A stretch of DNA of 64,000 bases from Acidobacteriota bacterium (GCA_035471785.1 DATIPQ010000024.1:1-64000); one strand, 5' to 3'; counted from the stretch's first letter, positions 1 through 9,599 are shown. The notes: generated by a model from the letters alone, not told the origin. A program made the numbers and translations.

Positions 1-1
1 C

Positions 2-2374
2 CTGAGCGCGCGGGCGGGCGAGGACTGGACCCGCTGGCGGGGTCCTAACATGGACCTCAGCGTCAAGGGCAGCGGGACATTCGAGCCTGATCGGAAGTAC
101 CGCCTCGAAGTGGCCTGGAGGAGGCCGCTGGGCCCCGGATACTCGGCGGTATCACTTGCCGGCGGTATCGCGGTTACGGCCTTCGCCTCAGGTGAGCATG
201 ACGTGGTGGCGGCTTTCGACGCCGCTACCGGGGAGGAGCGCTGGCGAACCCCGGTCGGGCCCAGGTATCCGGGACACTGGGGCTCGCAGGACGGCCCCAT
301 CTCGACGCCCCTGATCGCGGACGGAAGGGTCTTCATTGTGGATACCGGCGGACGTCTGGCGGCCCTTGATTTGGCCGATGGAAGTGTAATCTGGAGTTCG
401 GATCTGGCCGAGGATCACGATTCTCCAGCCCCTTTCTACGGATTCGCAACTTCACCTATCCCTTTTGACGACCTGGTGATCGTGCAGACCGGCGGCAAGC
501 AAGCCGCCATCGCTGCCTTCCAGGCCGATACCGGAGAGGTGCGCTGGGCTTGCTGCCAGGGGGCCGTCAATTACCAGTCTCCCTTCATTGCCGACTTCGA
601 GGGCGAGCCGCTTCTTCTGGGGGTGGGAGACAAGCGGTTGTTCGGCGTGGACCCGCGCAGCGGACGCCAACTGTGGTCGGTCGAGCACGGCGGAGACGGC
701 TCGGTCATCGGCAGCATGAGCAGCAACATCGTCCCCACCTCGAACCATCGCTTCTTCCTCAAGAACCGGGCCTCGGGATCCAAGCTCTTTGAACTGGTGG
801 GACCGGAGCAAGGCGGAGTCCGGGAAGTGTGGTCGAGCCGTTCCATCCGCGGAACCTACGTGGTTGCGGTTCACCACGACGGCTACATCTATGGACCCTC
901 GGGCCGGATCATGACCGCCATATCGGCCGAGACGGGAGAAACCGCCTGGAAGTCGCGGACGCCCAGCGACGGTTTTCCCATCGTTGTCGACGGACACTTG
1001 GTCGTTGCGACCAAAGACGGTGCACTCAGCGTAGGCCGGGCTTCCCCGCAAGGCTACCAGGAAATGGCCGGACTGAACCTCTTCGACGACCTGGTCTGGA
1101 CTCCCGCCAGCTTCTACCAGGGCAGCTTCTATCTGCGCAGCATGTCGGAACTGGCCCGGGTCGACGTAGTGGAGGCCAGCGTTCCCATGGCGCTCGACCG
1201 GGAACGGCCCGGCGTCCTGCCCGAATCGGACTTCGCTAAGTGGGTGGCCAAGACGGAGTCGTCAGCCGACCCCGGCGCTGAAATCGACCGCTTCCTGCAG
1301 TCCCAACCCCGGCTCCCGGTCATCGAAGACAAGGACAAGGTGCACTTCATCTATCGCGGACCGGGGCGGGACATCGCTTTGGTCTCGGATCTCTTCGGAG
1401 GCCGCACCGACCGTCCCATGAACCGCATCGCAGACACCGACTTCTTCTACTACTCGTCTCCCCTGGAACCCGACGCCCGTATCACCTACGGATTTCTCAG
1501 AGACTTCGAGCATTGGGTGCTGGACGACCGCAATCCCCAGCGCGACGAACGCTACTACGGCGATTCCAGGTCGGTTGTGACCATGCCGGACTGGCGCCCT
1601 CCCGGCTTTCTCCACGAAGCCACGCCCCGGCGCCGGGGACGGTTGGAAGAAGTCCCCTTCAGCAGCAGCCACCGCCAGATCCATCTGCCGCTGAAAGTCT
1701 ATCTGCCGGCCGACTACGACCCCGATCAGCGCTATCCCGTCCTCTATATTCACGCCGGCACCCTGGAGATTCTCTTCGGCCGCATGGTCCAGACCCTCGA
1801 CAACCTCATCGGCCAGAGCGTCCAGCCTTTGATCGCGGTCTTCATTCCCGCACCGGGAGAAAGGCCCAATGGCGCCTCCAATGGATACACCATCTATCAA
1901 AGCTACTCAGGCGCAGAAAAGGACGCCACCCGCCGGATGCTGGTTGAGGAAGTCGTTCCACTGGTCGAAGAGCGCTATCCCATCATCGACGATCCGCAGT
2001 CGCGTGGACTGGTGGGAGGCGACTACACGGCGTTCGCCAGCTTTTATGCGGCCGCCAAGCATCCCGACTTGTTCGCTCGCCTTGGTCTACGTTCCATCGT
2101 CTACGAAAGCGCCTACCGGGAAGAGTACGCGGCCCTGCTGGCCAGCCCTCAAGAGCAGCCCCTGACGGTTTATCTCGAATGGGGCAAGTACGACGACAAG
2201 AGCGAGAAGGAAGGCTGGGACGCCCGAGCCGACAGCATGGCTTTCGCCCGCATGCTGCGCTCCAAGGGATACAGCTACGTGGGCGGAGAGACCCATGACG
2301 GTGCCGGCTTTTCAAGCTGGCGCAACCGCACCGACCGGCTGCTGCAAACCCTCTTCCCGCTCAAAAAGGACTGA
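2..2374 (+). CDS. PQQ-like beta-propeller fused to an esterase-like domain (5' end outside window)
   Basis: The frame is open from base 2, and the codons before the first ATG at 50 read DWTRWRGPN, the usual opening of secreted PQQ-propeller proteins, so the true start lies upstream of the window. Roughly the first 400 codons form propeller blades (repeats such as FDAATGEERWR and ALDLADGSVIW). The last 370 resemble an enterochelin-esterase-type protein: a Fes-like N-terminal sandwich (HFIYRGPGRD), then an alpha/beta hydrolase. At about 2012-2035, where esterases carry the GxSxGG nucleophile elbow, this protein reads GGDYTA, so the serine seems lost, while the C-terminal His region near 2290 (ETHDGAGF) is kept. 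Probably exported; may bind rather than hydrolyse. Function otherwise unknown. Confidence 0.8.
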   Translation: MSARAGEDWTRWRGPNMDLSVKGSGTFEPDRKYRLEVAWRRPLGPGYSAVSLAGGIAVTAFASGEHDVVAAFDAATGEERWRTPVGPRYPGHWGSQDGPISTPLIADGRVFIVDTGGRLAALDLADGSVIWSSDLAEDHDSPAPFYGFATSPIPFDDLVIVQTGGKQAAIAAFQADTGEVRWACCQGAVNYQSPFIADFEGEPLLLGVGDKRLFGVDPRSGRQLWSVEHGGDGSVIGSMSSNIVPTSNHRFFLKNRASGSKLFELVGPEQGGVREVWSSRSIRGTYVVAVHHDGYIYGPSGRIMTAISAETGETAWKSRTPSDGFPIVVDGHLVVATKDGALSVGRASPQGYQEMAGLNLFDDLVWTPASFYQGSFYLRSMSELARVDVVEASVPMALDRERPGVLPESDFAKWVAKTESSADPGAEIDRFLQSQPRLPVIEDKDKVHFIYRGPGRDIALVSDLFGGRTDRPMNRIADTDFFYYSSPLEPDARITYGFLRDFEHWVLDDRNPQRDERYYGDSRSVVTMPDWRPPGFLHEATPRRRGRLEEVPFSSSHRQIHLPLKVYLPADYDPDQRYPVLYIHAGTLEILFGRMVQTLDNLIGQSVQPLIAVFIPAPGERPNGASNGYTIYQSYSGAEKDATRRMLVEEVVPLVEERYPIIDDPQSRGLVGGDYTAFASFYAAAKHPDLFARLGLRSIVYESAYREEYAALLASPQEQPLTVYLEWGKYDDKSEKEGWDARADSMAFARMLRSKGYSYVGGETHDGAGFSSWRNRTDRLLQTLFPLKKD

Positions 2375-2409
2375 AGCAGGCCCTACTTATCCGGCGTAGC
2401 AAGCAGCCG

Positions 2410-3513
2410 TCAAGGCAGCGGCGGACCGATCAAAAGGAAGACGTCGACTGCGAATAGACTGCCAGTCGTCGTTTCGAGTCTGGTCCAGTAGCGGAACTCA
2501 TTTCCAAAGCCGTCGGTTCGCCGACTAGTCGTGAAGGTCAAGGGTATCTTGCGAATTGACGTCGCCGCCACAGATACCAGTTCGTCGGCTTGAGATCGTC
2601 CGTCATGATTCCAGTCGTACCAGAGTCCCAATGACGGAAACACACTGTCCTCGGCGCTGATGAGTCCATCTTGATTACCTCCTTCACTCTCCTCGTCAAA
2701 CACCCCGAGAGCATGGAAGCCGTTTCGATCTGCCAAGGCTGGCTGCGAAGTGAAATTACCGAAGAGCTCCCGTCCGCTGTCAATGACACCATTTCCATTT
2801 CGATCAAGGACTAGGAAGCCTGCTCTTGAACCTGCTGCGGTCCAGCTTACGCGTTCCCGGTGGCCATCGCCATTTAGGTCAAACTCAACGCCGCCATCAA
2901 GTCCCGTAAGCTCAATGCGATTGCCCTTCTCGCTGATCAAAATCGGGGTTCCTGGCGAGCACGCGCAGATGCCAAAATCGTAGATCAGGCCGTTTTGGTA
3001 ACAGGCGTCCAGTTCAGCTTGCGTCGGATTGCAGCCATTGGGATCATCGTCGCCGCTCGGAGGAGGAGGACAGGGTGTGGGGCAGCCCGGGCATCCAGAG
3101 GATGGAACCGAGAACATGTTGGTGGTTGTATTCTCACAGAAGCAAAGGCCAGCTCTGCGTCTCCGATTGATGACCTTCTGCTTCCACTGACAATTGCTGG
3201 CGGAAAGCGTGATTGTCGGATCATTCATTACTGGAACGCAATGGTCCCAGCCTCCCAGTCTACACGACGAGGAGATGCATTCGCCTTTGCCACTTGTTTG
3301 CTTCGGCTGAGCTGATACTCCGTAGCATCCAACAGACCACGTTTGCATATGGGTAATGGGATTGCCTGCTCCGGGACATGACGAGACATCTAGAATATCG
3401 TCCGTGAGTGACGATGCTATGCACTTGCAGTCAACGCAGTTCTGAGCCAAGCCAGGGATCACACCGGCAATGCCGAGAGTCATTCCAACTGTCAATATGG
3501 CTATTCTATTCAT
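2410..3513 (-). CDS. Secreted protein with EF-hand-like DxNxDG loops
   Basis: A 367-residue protein with a clear N-terminal signal peptide ending near GLAQ, a cysteine-rich first half (many C residues between about 25 and 185, including CPGCPTPCPPPP) and a C-terminal half with calcium-loop-like motifs (DLNGDGHRE, DRNGNGVID, DWNHDGRSQ) followed by a distinctive ELFGNFT segment. Such loops are seen in VCBS/dockerin-like secreted proteins, usually binding calcium. Base composition is visibly lower in GC than the neighbours, and the next gene upstream shares this. It converges on the gene to its left with a 35 bp gap. No enzymatic motif recognised; surface or extracellular role is inference. Confidence 0.75.
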   Translation of the reverse strand: MNRIAILTVGMTLGIAGVIPGLAQNCVDCKCIASSLTDDILDVSSCPGAGNPITHMQTWSVGCYGVSAQPKQTSGKGECISSSCRLGGWDHCVPVMNDPTITLSASNCQWKQKVINRRRRAGLCFCENTTTNMFSVPSSGCPGCPTPCPPPPSGDDDPNGCNPTQAELDACYQNGLIYDFGICACSPGTPILISEKGNRIELTGLDGGVEFDLNGDGHRERVSWTAAGSRAGFLVLDRNGNGVIDSGRELFGNFTSQPALADRNGFHALGVFDEESEGGNQDGLISAEDSVFPSLGLWYDWNHDGRSQADELVSVAATSIRKIPLTFTTSRRTDGFGNEFRYWTRLETTTGSLFAVDVFLLIGPPLP

Positions 3514-3568
3514 GTTCTATTCCATTGTGTGGTGTTTCTTGTTTTGATGTTTTTCGCTGGCTATTTTT

Positions 3569-4429
3569 CTAACGTGGGTCTCGTGGGACATGGGCACGGG
3601 ACGCGCTGACCATTACTTCGAGATCCTTGATAATTTGCGCCGCTTGGCTGTAAGCGTCTCGGCCGCTGCGCGTCCTAAGACCCGACATTGGAAAGGCCAG
3701 TGATCCGGCCAGACTCTTTTCTTCCAGTCTTGCGGACGAATGATCTGAGGAGTGTCTTCCTACAGGGTATCTAGAATTGCCGTCGCGCAGTTGTTTCTTG
3801 ATCAGACCGAGTCGAGAGAGCAGATCTTGCTCGTCTGCGGCCTCAGCCACTGCCGTTTTCAACTCCTCAAGCCAGTGCTCACGAACCGATTGAGAAATCT
3901 TCCGTTCTTCCAAAATCTCGGCAGCTCGCGCAGGATCCCCGACTGTGCCCAAGTCCTCGAAGATGATCGCGCGGGCATCGACAGCTATGCCGGTCAGTTC
4001 GCCGTACCCAGCAGGATCCGATCTTCTGGAGCTGGGAGGCACTGGATTTGCAGTCACTTCCCGCTCTTCGCCAGGTCGAAGCGGTCCCTCATTCTCATCA
4101 AAGGTCCAGCGCCCTGCCATCGCCCAGTCGGTAGCATGGAGGAGCGAAGAGGAGCGTCCGCTCGCATAGGTCATACGGTATTCAACTTCCCATGCTGTGA
4201 TCACCCGAGGCAGTCGATTAGCGATGACATATCGTACTGTGCCGTTCACGACGTCCTCCGAAACAACTCGGATTGAAAAATGCCGCAGGCTGGGAATTTG
4301 ATTGAGCTGCTCCTCGCTGTTGGCATTTCGCCTTTCCTTCTCCTGAGCTTTAATGAGGCTACCGGGCCCTGGAATCAAGCTCAGCATCAACAGCAGGCTG
4401 AGACCTAGGGTTATTGGATAAGAAAGCAT
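3569..4429 (-). CDS. Exported hypothetical protein
   Basis: About 286 residues starting with a hydrophobic signal segment (SYPITLGLSLLLMLSLIPG). The ATG at 4429 is preferred over an in-frame GTG at 4438 because an AGGAG Shine-Dalgarno sits 8 bases before the ATG and only touches the GTG. The mature part is charged, with a middle region of alternating hydrophobic strands (VRYVIANRLPRVITAWEVEYR) suggesting a beta-sandwich, and a helical C-terminus rich in Glu, Lys and Arg. It lies 55 bp upstream of the EF-hand-like secreted protein on the same strand and shares its lower GC, so the two probably form a lineage-specific pair. I do not recognise the family. Confidence 0.65.
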   Translation of the reverse strand: MLSYPITLGLSLLLMLSLIPGPGSLIKAQEKERRNANSEEQLNQIPSLRHFSIRVVSEDVVNGTVRYVIANRLPRVITAWEVEYRMTYASGRSSSLLHATDWAMAGRWTFDENEGPLRPGEEREVTANPVPPSSRRSDPAGYGELTGIAVDARAIIFEDLGTVGDPARAAEILEERKISQSVREHWLEELKTAVAEAADEQDLLSRLGLIKKQLRDGNSRYPVGRHSSDHSSARLEEKSLAGSLAFPMSGLRTRSGRDAYSQAAQIIKDLEVMVSASRAHVPRDPR

Positions 4430-4860
4430 AGCGCCCACTCCTGGTTAAGTATTTGTCCTCATCACATATGCGAAGAAGTCATCGCCAAGCCAAAAGGTCA
4501 CATACTAGATTTCAGATTAGCTAGTATCATAAATATAGTTCGATGTTCGGGGGTTGTCAAGAGAAGAAATCAAAAATCATTAGAAAATAAGCTATTTTCG
4601 CTACTGAAGTTACATATTTAGTCTTGCGCTTAGCACGTAATTCTTCAAATACCAGTATGAGAATGATCTACGGCTAGTTAACAACTCTTCTAGTTTCTCC
4701 CTGTGTCGAATCTTCTGGCGCTCCTCGACCTGGCGGTGGTTGACTGGTGCACCGCAACCGTATGGAGGTCCTCGGAGACCAGACCGCCGCTCCTCGGCGG
4801 CTGTTGATTTGGTCTGGGCAGCCGGTTGAAGGAGTTGTGGGATATGGACCAAAAGCAGGC
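4430..4860. other. AT-rich intergenic stretch
   Basis: About 430 bases with no convincing gene. The part from roughly 4460 to 4670 is markedly AT-rich against a GC-rich background. It contains a perfect 7 bp inverted repeat, ATACTAG (4502-4508) and CTAGTAT (4521-4527), separated by 12 bases, which could be an operator or weak hairpin upstream of the minus-strand gene ending at 3569. The part from 4680 to 4860 has normal composition but its short open frames look random. Confidence 0.5.
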
Positions 4861-7800
4861 TTAGCTGCCGGGGAGAATGATGGGCGGGATCTGTTTTTCC
4901 GCCAGCAGGTCAATGAACTCCGGCAGGGTTTGGCTTAAGAAGGCGGCGACTGCTGCCTCGGCTTCCTCATGAGCAAACGCCAGCTCCTGCAAGAGCAGCT
5001 TGGCTCCCTCGGTGACCGGCGGGCCGCCTTCATCGATGGTGCGCATGAGGTTGAGGAGGCGGGCGTTGAGCTTGTTGGGGAAGTTGATGACGTCCTGGAA
5101 GGTTTCCTGTTTGGGCTGGGCCAGGGTGCTTTCCAGTGCCTCGATCCTCTCCAGCAGCCTCTCGCCGGCCTGCGAGATTTCGTCGTCGGCCTCGTGCCCG
5201 CTGGTCAGCTCCAGCAGGTCGTTGATCTGACGGCGCAGCGAGCGCAGACGCTGGACGTCGCGTTGGACGCTGTCGGCCCGCTTCCAGAGACCGTCGAGGA
5301 TGTCCTGCTGCTCGGCGAACTGCCGGGCCGTGAAATCGGTGCGCGGATCTTGTGCGACCTGCAGGGGCGCTTCTTCGGCTTGTCCGCCCCGCCGCAGCCG
5401 CACCGTGAAATCGCCGGGGGCCAGGCGGTAGCCCTCCAACCCCCCGATGACGAAGAGTCCGGGCACCTTGGCCACCGGTTCCCGGCGCAGGTCCCAGACA
5501 AAGCGGTTAAGGCCTTTGGACGCAAGCAGCGGCTTCTCGGCCGCTGGACCCTCATCGCCGTCGGACTCGTTCTTCTCAGGCTTGGCGCTGGAAAAGCTGC
5601 GTATGACCTTCCCGCCCGAGTCGAGAATCTCTAACTCCAGCGGATCTTCGCCTTCCTCCACCGCCTCAGCCAGCCAGTAGTAGAGGATGGCGCCGTTGGG
5701 CGGGTTCTTGCCGGCTTCCGCACTGTCTCCCGCTGACCCCCCGGTGCGGACGGCCGGCGAGGGCTTGAACAAGTGCAAGTCCTTGTCGGCCAGTTCTTCC
5801 TCCCACTCCCGCAGCGGGGCGATGTCGTCGAGTATCCAGAAGGCGCGCCCTTGAGTAGCGGCCACCAGGTCCGCATCCTTGACCCGCACATCGGTGACCG
5901 GCGTGACGGGCAGGTTGAGCTGAAAGCGCTCCCACTGAGCGCCGCCGTCCCAGGAAACGTAGAAACCGTACTCGGTGCCGGCATAGAGCAATCCCGGACG
6001 CACCGTATCCTCGCGCACCACGCGCAGGAAATGTTGGGGCTCGAAGCCCTCGGTAAGCGACGTCCAGGTGGCCCCGAAGTCCTCGGTCTTGAAGAGGTAG
6101 GGAGAGAAGTCGTCCCACTTGTAGCGGGTGACGGCCAGATAGGCCGTGGCGGGATCATGGGGCGAAACCTCGATGGAGTTGATCATGGCCTCGCCGATTC
6201 CCGGCGGGGTGACGTCTTGCCAGTCGGCTCCGCCGTTTCGCGTCAGATGAACCAGCCCGTCGTCGCTGCCCGCCCAAAGCACCCCTTCTTCGTGAGGCGA
6301 CTCGGCCACGTAGAGAATCGTGTTGTAGGTCTCCCCTCCCGCCGCCTCGTTGGTGATGGGCGCCCCTCCCGGACCTTGCTTTTCCTCCTCATCGCGGGTC
6401 AGGTCGGGACTGATCTCGCGCCACGATTGTCCCCTGTCGTCGCTGCGCAAGAGCACGTTGCCGGCATGAAAGATGACCTGCGGGTCATGCTGCGAAACCA
6501 GGATGGGGGCGTTCCAGTTAAAGCGATACTTGAGGTCCTTGGGTTGCGAGCCCAAGCCCAGGTAGGGGTAGGCCATGATGTTGCGCTCTTGTCCGAGCCG
6601 GTGGTTGTACTCGGTGATGATGCCTTGATAGCAGCCGGCGTAAACCAGGTTGGGATCGCTGGGATCGAAGGCTACGTGCGCGCTCTCGCAGCCGCCCACA
6701 GCATGCCAGTGCTGGCGTCCGATGTGAGAATCCATGCTGCGGCTGGCAATGGCCACGGTGGAGTTGTCCTGCTGGCCCCCGTAAACATGGTAGGGAAAGC
6801 GCTGGTCGGTGATGACCCGGTAGAACTGGGCGGTGGGCTGGTTGGACTGGGTCGACCAGGTGCGCCCGCCGCTGTAGGAGACGTTGGCGCCTCCGTCATT
6901 GCCGTTGATGAGGACCTGGTTGTCGAGAGGAGAGATCCAGAGGGCATGGTTGTCCCCGTGGGGCACCTCGATGCGCTTGAAGGTCTTGCCTCCGTCCACC
7001 GACTTCATGAGGGGGGCGTTGAGGACGTAGACCGTCTCCTCGTCGAGGGGATCGGCGAAGACGTGGGTGTAGTACCAGGCCCTGGCCCGCAGGACGCGCT
7101 GGCGGTTGACCCGCGTCCACTGCTGGCCGCCGTCGTCTGAGCGGAAAAGGCCGCCCTCCTCGGCCTCCACGATGGCCCACACCCGCTGAGGACGCGCCGG
7201 CGACACGGCCACTCCGATCTTGCCCATCTGATCGGGCAGTCCCTCGCCGAGCTGCTCCCAGGTGTCTCCGCCGTCGCTGCTCTTGTGGATGCCGCTGCCC
7301 GGGCCTCCGCTGAACACTCTCCAGGGCTTGCGCCGATGATCCCAGAAGGCGGCGTAGAGGATGCGCGGATTGGTAGGGTCCATGCTCAGGTCGCTGGCCC
7401 CGCTGCGCTGATCGACGTAGAGGACCTTCTCCCAGCTCGCGCCTCCATCCCGGGAGCGGTAGATGCCCCGTTCCTCGCTGTCGCCCCAGGGACTGCCTTG
7501 GGCGGCCACGTAGACCAGGTCGGAGTCGCGTGGATGGATGCGGACAGCCGAGATCTGGCGGGTCTTCTCCAGTCCTGCGTGAGTCCAGGTCTTTCCGGCG
7601 TCGGTGGACTTGTAAACCCCGTCGCCCGAGGAACTCATCACGCCCCGAAAGGGAGCTTCACCTGTCCCCACGTAGACCACGTTGGGGTCTGAGTCGGCTA
7701 CCGCCACCGCTCCGATGGAGCCGGACTGGATGAAACCGTCCGATACGTTGCGCCAGCTATCCCCGCCGTCGAGAGTCTTCCAGACGCCTCCGCCGGTGGT

Positions 7801-8022
7801 TCCGAAGTAGAAGGTGCCCCGCTGGGAAGGGACCCCGGCCACAGTCGTCGAGCGGCCTCCCCTGAAGGGTCCGATGTTTCGCCATTGCAGGCCCTTGAAG
7901 GTCTCCGGGTCGGGCCCGGAGGCCGACAAACCGCCGCACAAAGCCGTCAGGAGCAAAAGCAACCAGGTCGAGTACCGTGTCAGCATGCCTGTCAGCATAG
8001 GCCCGGCGGGTGCTTCATGCAA
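4861..8022 (-). CDS. Secreted BNR/sortilin-like multi-bladed propeller protein
   Basis: A 1053-residue protein of the large bacterial family annotated as WD40/YVTN/BNR repeat or glycosyl hydrolase repeat protein, related to the VPS10/sortilin propeller. Asp-box-like repeats are visible through the first 750 residues (SxDxGxxW forms such as STDAGKTW, SRDGGASW, SSDGGDTW, SDDRGQSW, TEDFGATW). The opening FKGLQWRNIGPFRGGR is characteristic. The C-terminal 250 residues contain a beta-rich segment and a helical region. A signal peptide (YSTWLLLLLTALCGGLSA) directs export. Three candidate starts exist (8022, 7998, 7986); the last begins closest to the signal peptide. No hydrolase catalytic residues are evident; substrate unknown. 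Length is normal for the family. Confidence 0.85.
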   Translation of the reverse strand: MHEAPAGPMLTGMLTRYSTWLLLLLTALCGGLSASGPDPETFKGLQWRNIGPFRGGRSTTVAGVPSQRGTFYFGTTGGGVWKTLDGGDSWRNVSDGFIQSGSIGAVAVADSDPNVVYVGTGEAPFRGVMSSSGDGVYKSTDAGKTWTHAGLEKTRQISAVRIHPRDSDLVYVAAQGSPWGDSEERGIYRSRDGGASWEKVLYVDQRSGASDLSMDPTNPRILYAAFWDHRRKPWRVFSGGPGSGIHKSSDGGDTWEQLGEGLPDQMGKIGVAVSPARPQRVWAIVEAEEGGLFRSDDGGQQWTRVNRQRVLRARAWYYTHVFADPLDEETVYVLNAPLMKSVDGGKTFKRIEVPHGDNHALWISPLDNQVLINGNDGGANVSYSGGRTWSTQSNQPTAQFYRVITDQRFPYHVYGGQQDNSTVAIASRSMDSHIGRQHWHAVGGCESAHVAFDPSDPNLVYAGCYQGIITEYNHRLGQERNIMAYPYLGLGSQPKDLKYRFNWNAPILVSQHDPQVIFHAGNVLLRSDDRGQSWREISPDLTRDEEEKQGPGGAPITNEAAGGETYNTILYVAESPHEEGVLWAGSDDGLVHLTRNGGADWQDVTPPGIGEAMINSIEVSPHDPATAYLAVTRYKWDDFSPYLFKTEDFGATWTSLTEGFEPQHFLRVVREDTVRPGLLYAGTEYGFYVSWDGGAQWERFQLNLPVTPVTDVRVKDADLVAATQGRAFWILDDIAPLREWEEELADKDLHLFKPSPAVRTGGSAGDSAEAGKNPPNGAILYYWLAEAVEEGEDPLELEILDSGGKVIRSFSSAKPEKNESDGDEGPAAEKPLLASKGLNRFVWDLRREPVAKVPGLFVIGGLEGYRLAPGDFTVRLRRGGQAEEAPLQVAQDPRTDFTARQFAEQQDILDGLWKRADSVQRDVQRLRSLRRQINDLLELTSGHEADDEISQAGERLLERIEALESTLAQPKQETFQDVINFPNKLNARLLNLMRTIDEGGPPVTEGAKLLLQELAFAHEEAEAAVAAFLSQTLPEFIDLLAEKQIPPIILPGS

Positions 8023-8049
8023 TCAGGACTCGCCAGGTGACCTGAGTCT

Positions 8050-8670
8050 TTACCCCGAGAGTGTGAGCCGTCCTAAACACGCTTTGGCCGTGTCGTAGTA
8101 GTGGTTTTCACCTTCATCGACGTGCTGGGCCAGCAGGGAGAGGCCTGCGTCCGAGATGGCGGTCAGGTAGGCCTCTATGCCTAAGGAAAGCGACTCGCGG
8201 CCGGTCAGAACGTCTCTCCAGGCGCCCTTCTCGGTGGGCGCCGAGAAGAGGAAACGGCCGCCCGGATTGAGGGCCAGCGCAACCTTGGCGATGAGATCGC
8301 GCTGCGCCTGGGCCGGCAGCAGGAACATCAGCCCGCTGGCCAAGGCGGCATCGAACTTCCGATCAAAGAAGCTGGACTTCTCGACGGGCTCGCAGACGAC
8401 CTGCCCTTCAGGGCAGCGCTTGCCGAAAGCTTCCGCCAGGCTGGGCGAAGCGTCGACGCCATAGATGGTGAAACCGTCGTCGAGCAAGGCCCGCGAGACG
8501 GGTACGCCATGACCGCAGCCAAGATCGAGAATCGCCGTCCCCGGTTCCAGAGACCCTGCCCACTTTCGCACCGTGGCCACGCCGATGCGCGACTGATCGC
8601 GGCGAGCCATGTAGTCCGAGGCGAAGGATTCATATCCATTGGCTGTGTCGTCCTCGATCTTCTCTCGCAT
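8050..8670 (-). CDS. Class I SAM-dependent methyltransferase
   Basis: A 206-residue small-molecule-type methyltransferase. Motif I is AILDLGCGHGVPVS at about residues 46-59, followed by the acidic end of strand 2 (IYGVDASPSL) and a motif IV-like DAALASGLMFLL. The PGGRFLFSAP segment matches the post-motif III strand of the Rossmann fold. Resembles the Methyltransf_11/25 group; substrate cannot be told. It lies 27 bp downstream of nothing on its own strand and is followed by the large BNR protein on the same strand, with no sign of functional linkage. Confidence 0.8.
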   Translation of the reverse strand: MREKIEDDTANGYESFASDYMARRDQSRIGVATVRKWAGSLEPGTAILDLGCGHGVPVSRALLDDGFTIYGVDASPSLAEAFGKRCPEGQVVCEPVEKSSFFDRKFDAALASGLMFLLPAQAQRDLIAKVALALNPGGRFLFSAPTEKGAWRDVLTGRESLSLGIEAYLTAISDAGLSLLAQHVDEGENHYYDTAKACLGRLTLSG

Positions 8671-8760
8671 CGCTCAATGCTATACCGCCAACGGCCGCAA
8701 CGTCCCTCCGTTCATTACGGCGGCTTCCTGCGTATTCGCCCCGACCGTCCGGTAGCATTT

Positions 8761-9078
8761 TCAAAGGCCCAGTTCGGTGCGCAGCACCTCTCCGCTTCCG
8801 GATGGTCCGATCATCTCCAGCGCCAAGGGGGCTTCTCCGGGATCGATGCGAAGGCGAATGGAGAGGAACGGGCAGCACAGCGACTCGAAAGCCGCCAGCC
8901 TTGCCGCGGCCAGGACCGTCTCCTTGCTCTTGTGCAGCTTTACGGCAAGCCCGTGGTCGCTGAATGATAAGGAAAGCACGGCTTGGCGCAAAGTCTCGAT
9001 CAAGGCTTCGCGACCCTGGTTCTCATCGTCGTTGAGAACGCCGGGCGTACAGGCAATCGGGGGCGTATCGCTCATCAT
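8761..9078 (-). CDS. Small conserved CCPF-motif protein
   Basis: About 105 residues. The start at 9078 (two successive ATG codons, 9078 and 9075) is chosen because GGAAGGA lies 6 bases upstream; an earlier in-frame start at 9120 lacks this. The protein has an ARLAAFESLCCPFLSI segment followed by a beta-rich tail (RIDPGEAPLALEMIGP), a pattern seen in small uncharacterised proteins with a CCPF motif. The two adjacent cysteines could bind a metal, but that is only inference. Its 5' end overlaps the 3' end of the upstream membrane-protein frame by about 55 bases. Confidence 0.6.
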   Translation of the reverse strand: MMSDTPPIACTPGVLNDDENQGREALIETLRQAVLSLSFSDHGLAVKLHKSKETVLAAARLAAFESLCCPFLSIRLRIDPGEAPLALEMIGPSGSGEVLRTELGL

Positions 9079-9454
9079 CAGTCCTTCCTTTGGGCAGCCT
9101 TTTCCGAGGCGGCCGGTCAACGACTTGCAAAAGATGTTCCGAATCAGTATAGAAGATCGCCGAGGCGTCGCGGTTTTCCTGGTGGGTTTTTTGCACGGCC
9201 TCTCCCGCCCAACCGCTCTGCGCCAGCCAGGGAAAGAGCAGGGAGATCGACACGCCGGCTAGGGCCGCCACCAGACCCGACCCCATCAACTTGTGGCTTT
9301 CTCGCTTCATTGTCATTGCCCCAATGCCGGCGGAGGCGATCTTGGGGACGGTGGCGACCCATCCGGCCAAGACGCTGCCCAAAAGCAGGAATCCCAGCCA
9401 GATCGCCCACCAGTCCTCCAAACGGTAGAGATCGCTCCACTTCTGCTTGCTCAT
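9023..9454 (-). pseudogene. Probable remnant of a YeiH-type (putative sulfate exporter) transporter
   Basis: A 143-codon frame whose first 30 residues (KWSDLYRLEDWWAIWLGF, then a hydrophobic run) look like the N-terminus of YeiH-family putative sulfate exporters, where an EDWWAVWLG-like segment precedes the first membrane helix. A second hydrophobic stretch (LMGSGLVAALAGVSISLLF) follows, then a charged non-membrane tail and a stop, whereas the family is normally several hundred residues with about ten helices. GAGG precedes the ATG at 9454. The frame overlaps the following gene. It could alternatively be an intact small two-helix membrane protein. Confidence 0.4.
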
Positions 9455-9599
9455 CCATCCTCGCTTTTTGAAGAGCACTCTACCCGCAGCGCGGCAATCT
9501 CTCAACCCGGCACAATCGGGCCTCCATGCCACCTCGACCGCAAAAAAAAGGGCAACCCTATCTTCCCTTCGACAGTCTAAGGGTCTAAACTGGAAGACG

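Noticed and set aside
4610-4938. Short open frames in the AT-rich spacer on both strands
   Set aside because: No ribosome sites, no conserved-looking segments, and low complexity (RRSFSYWYLKNYVL-like).
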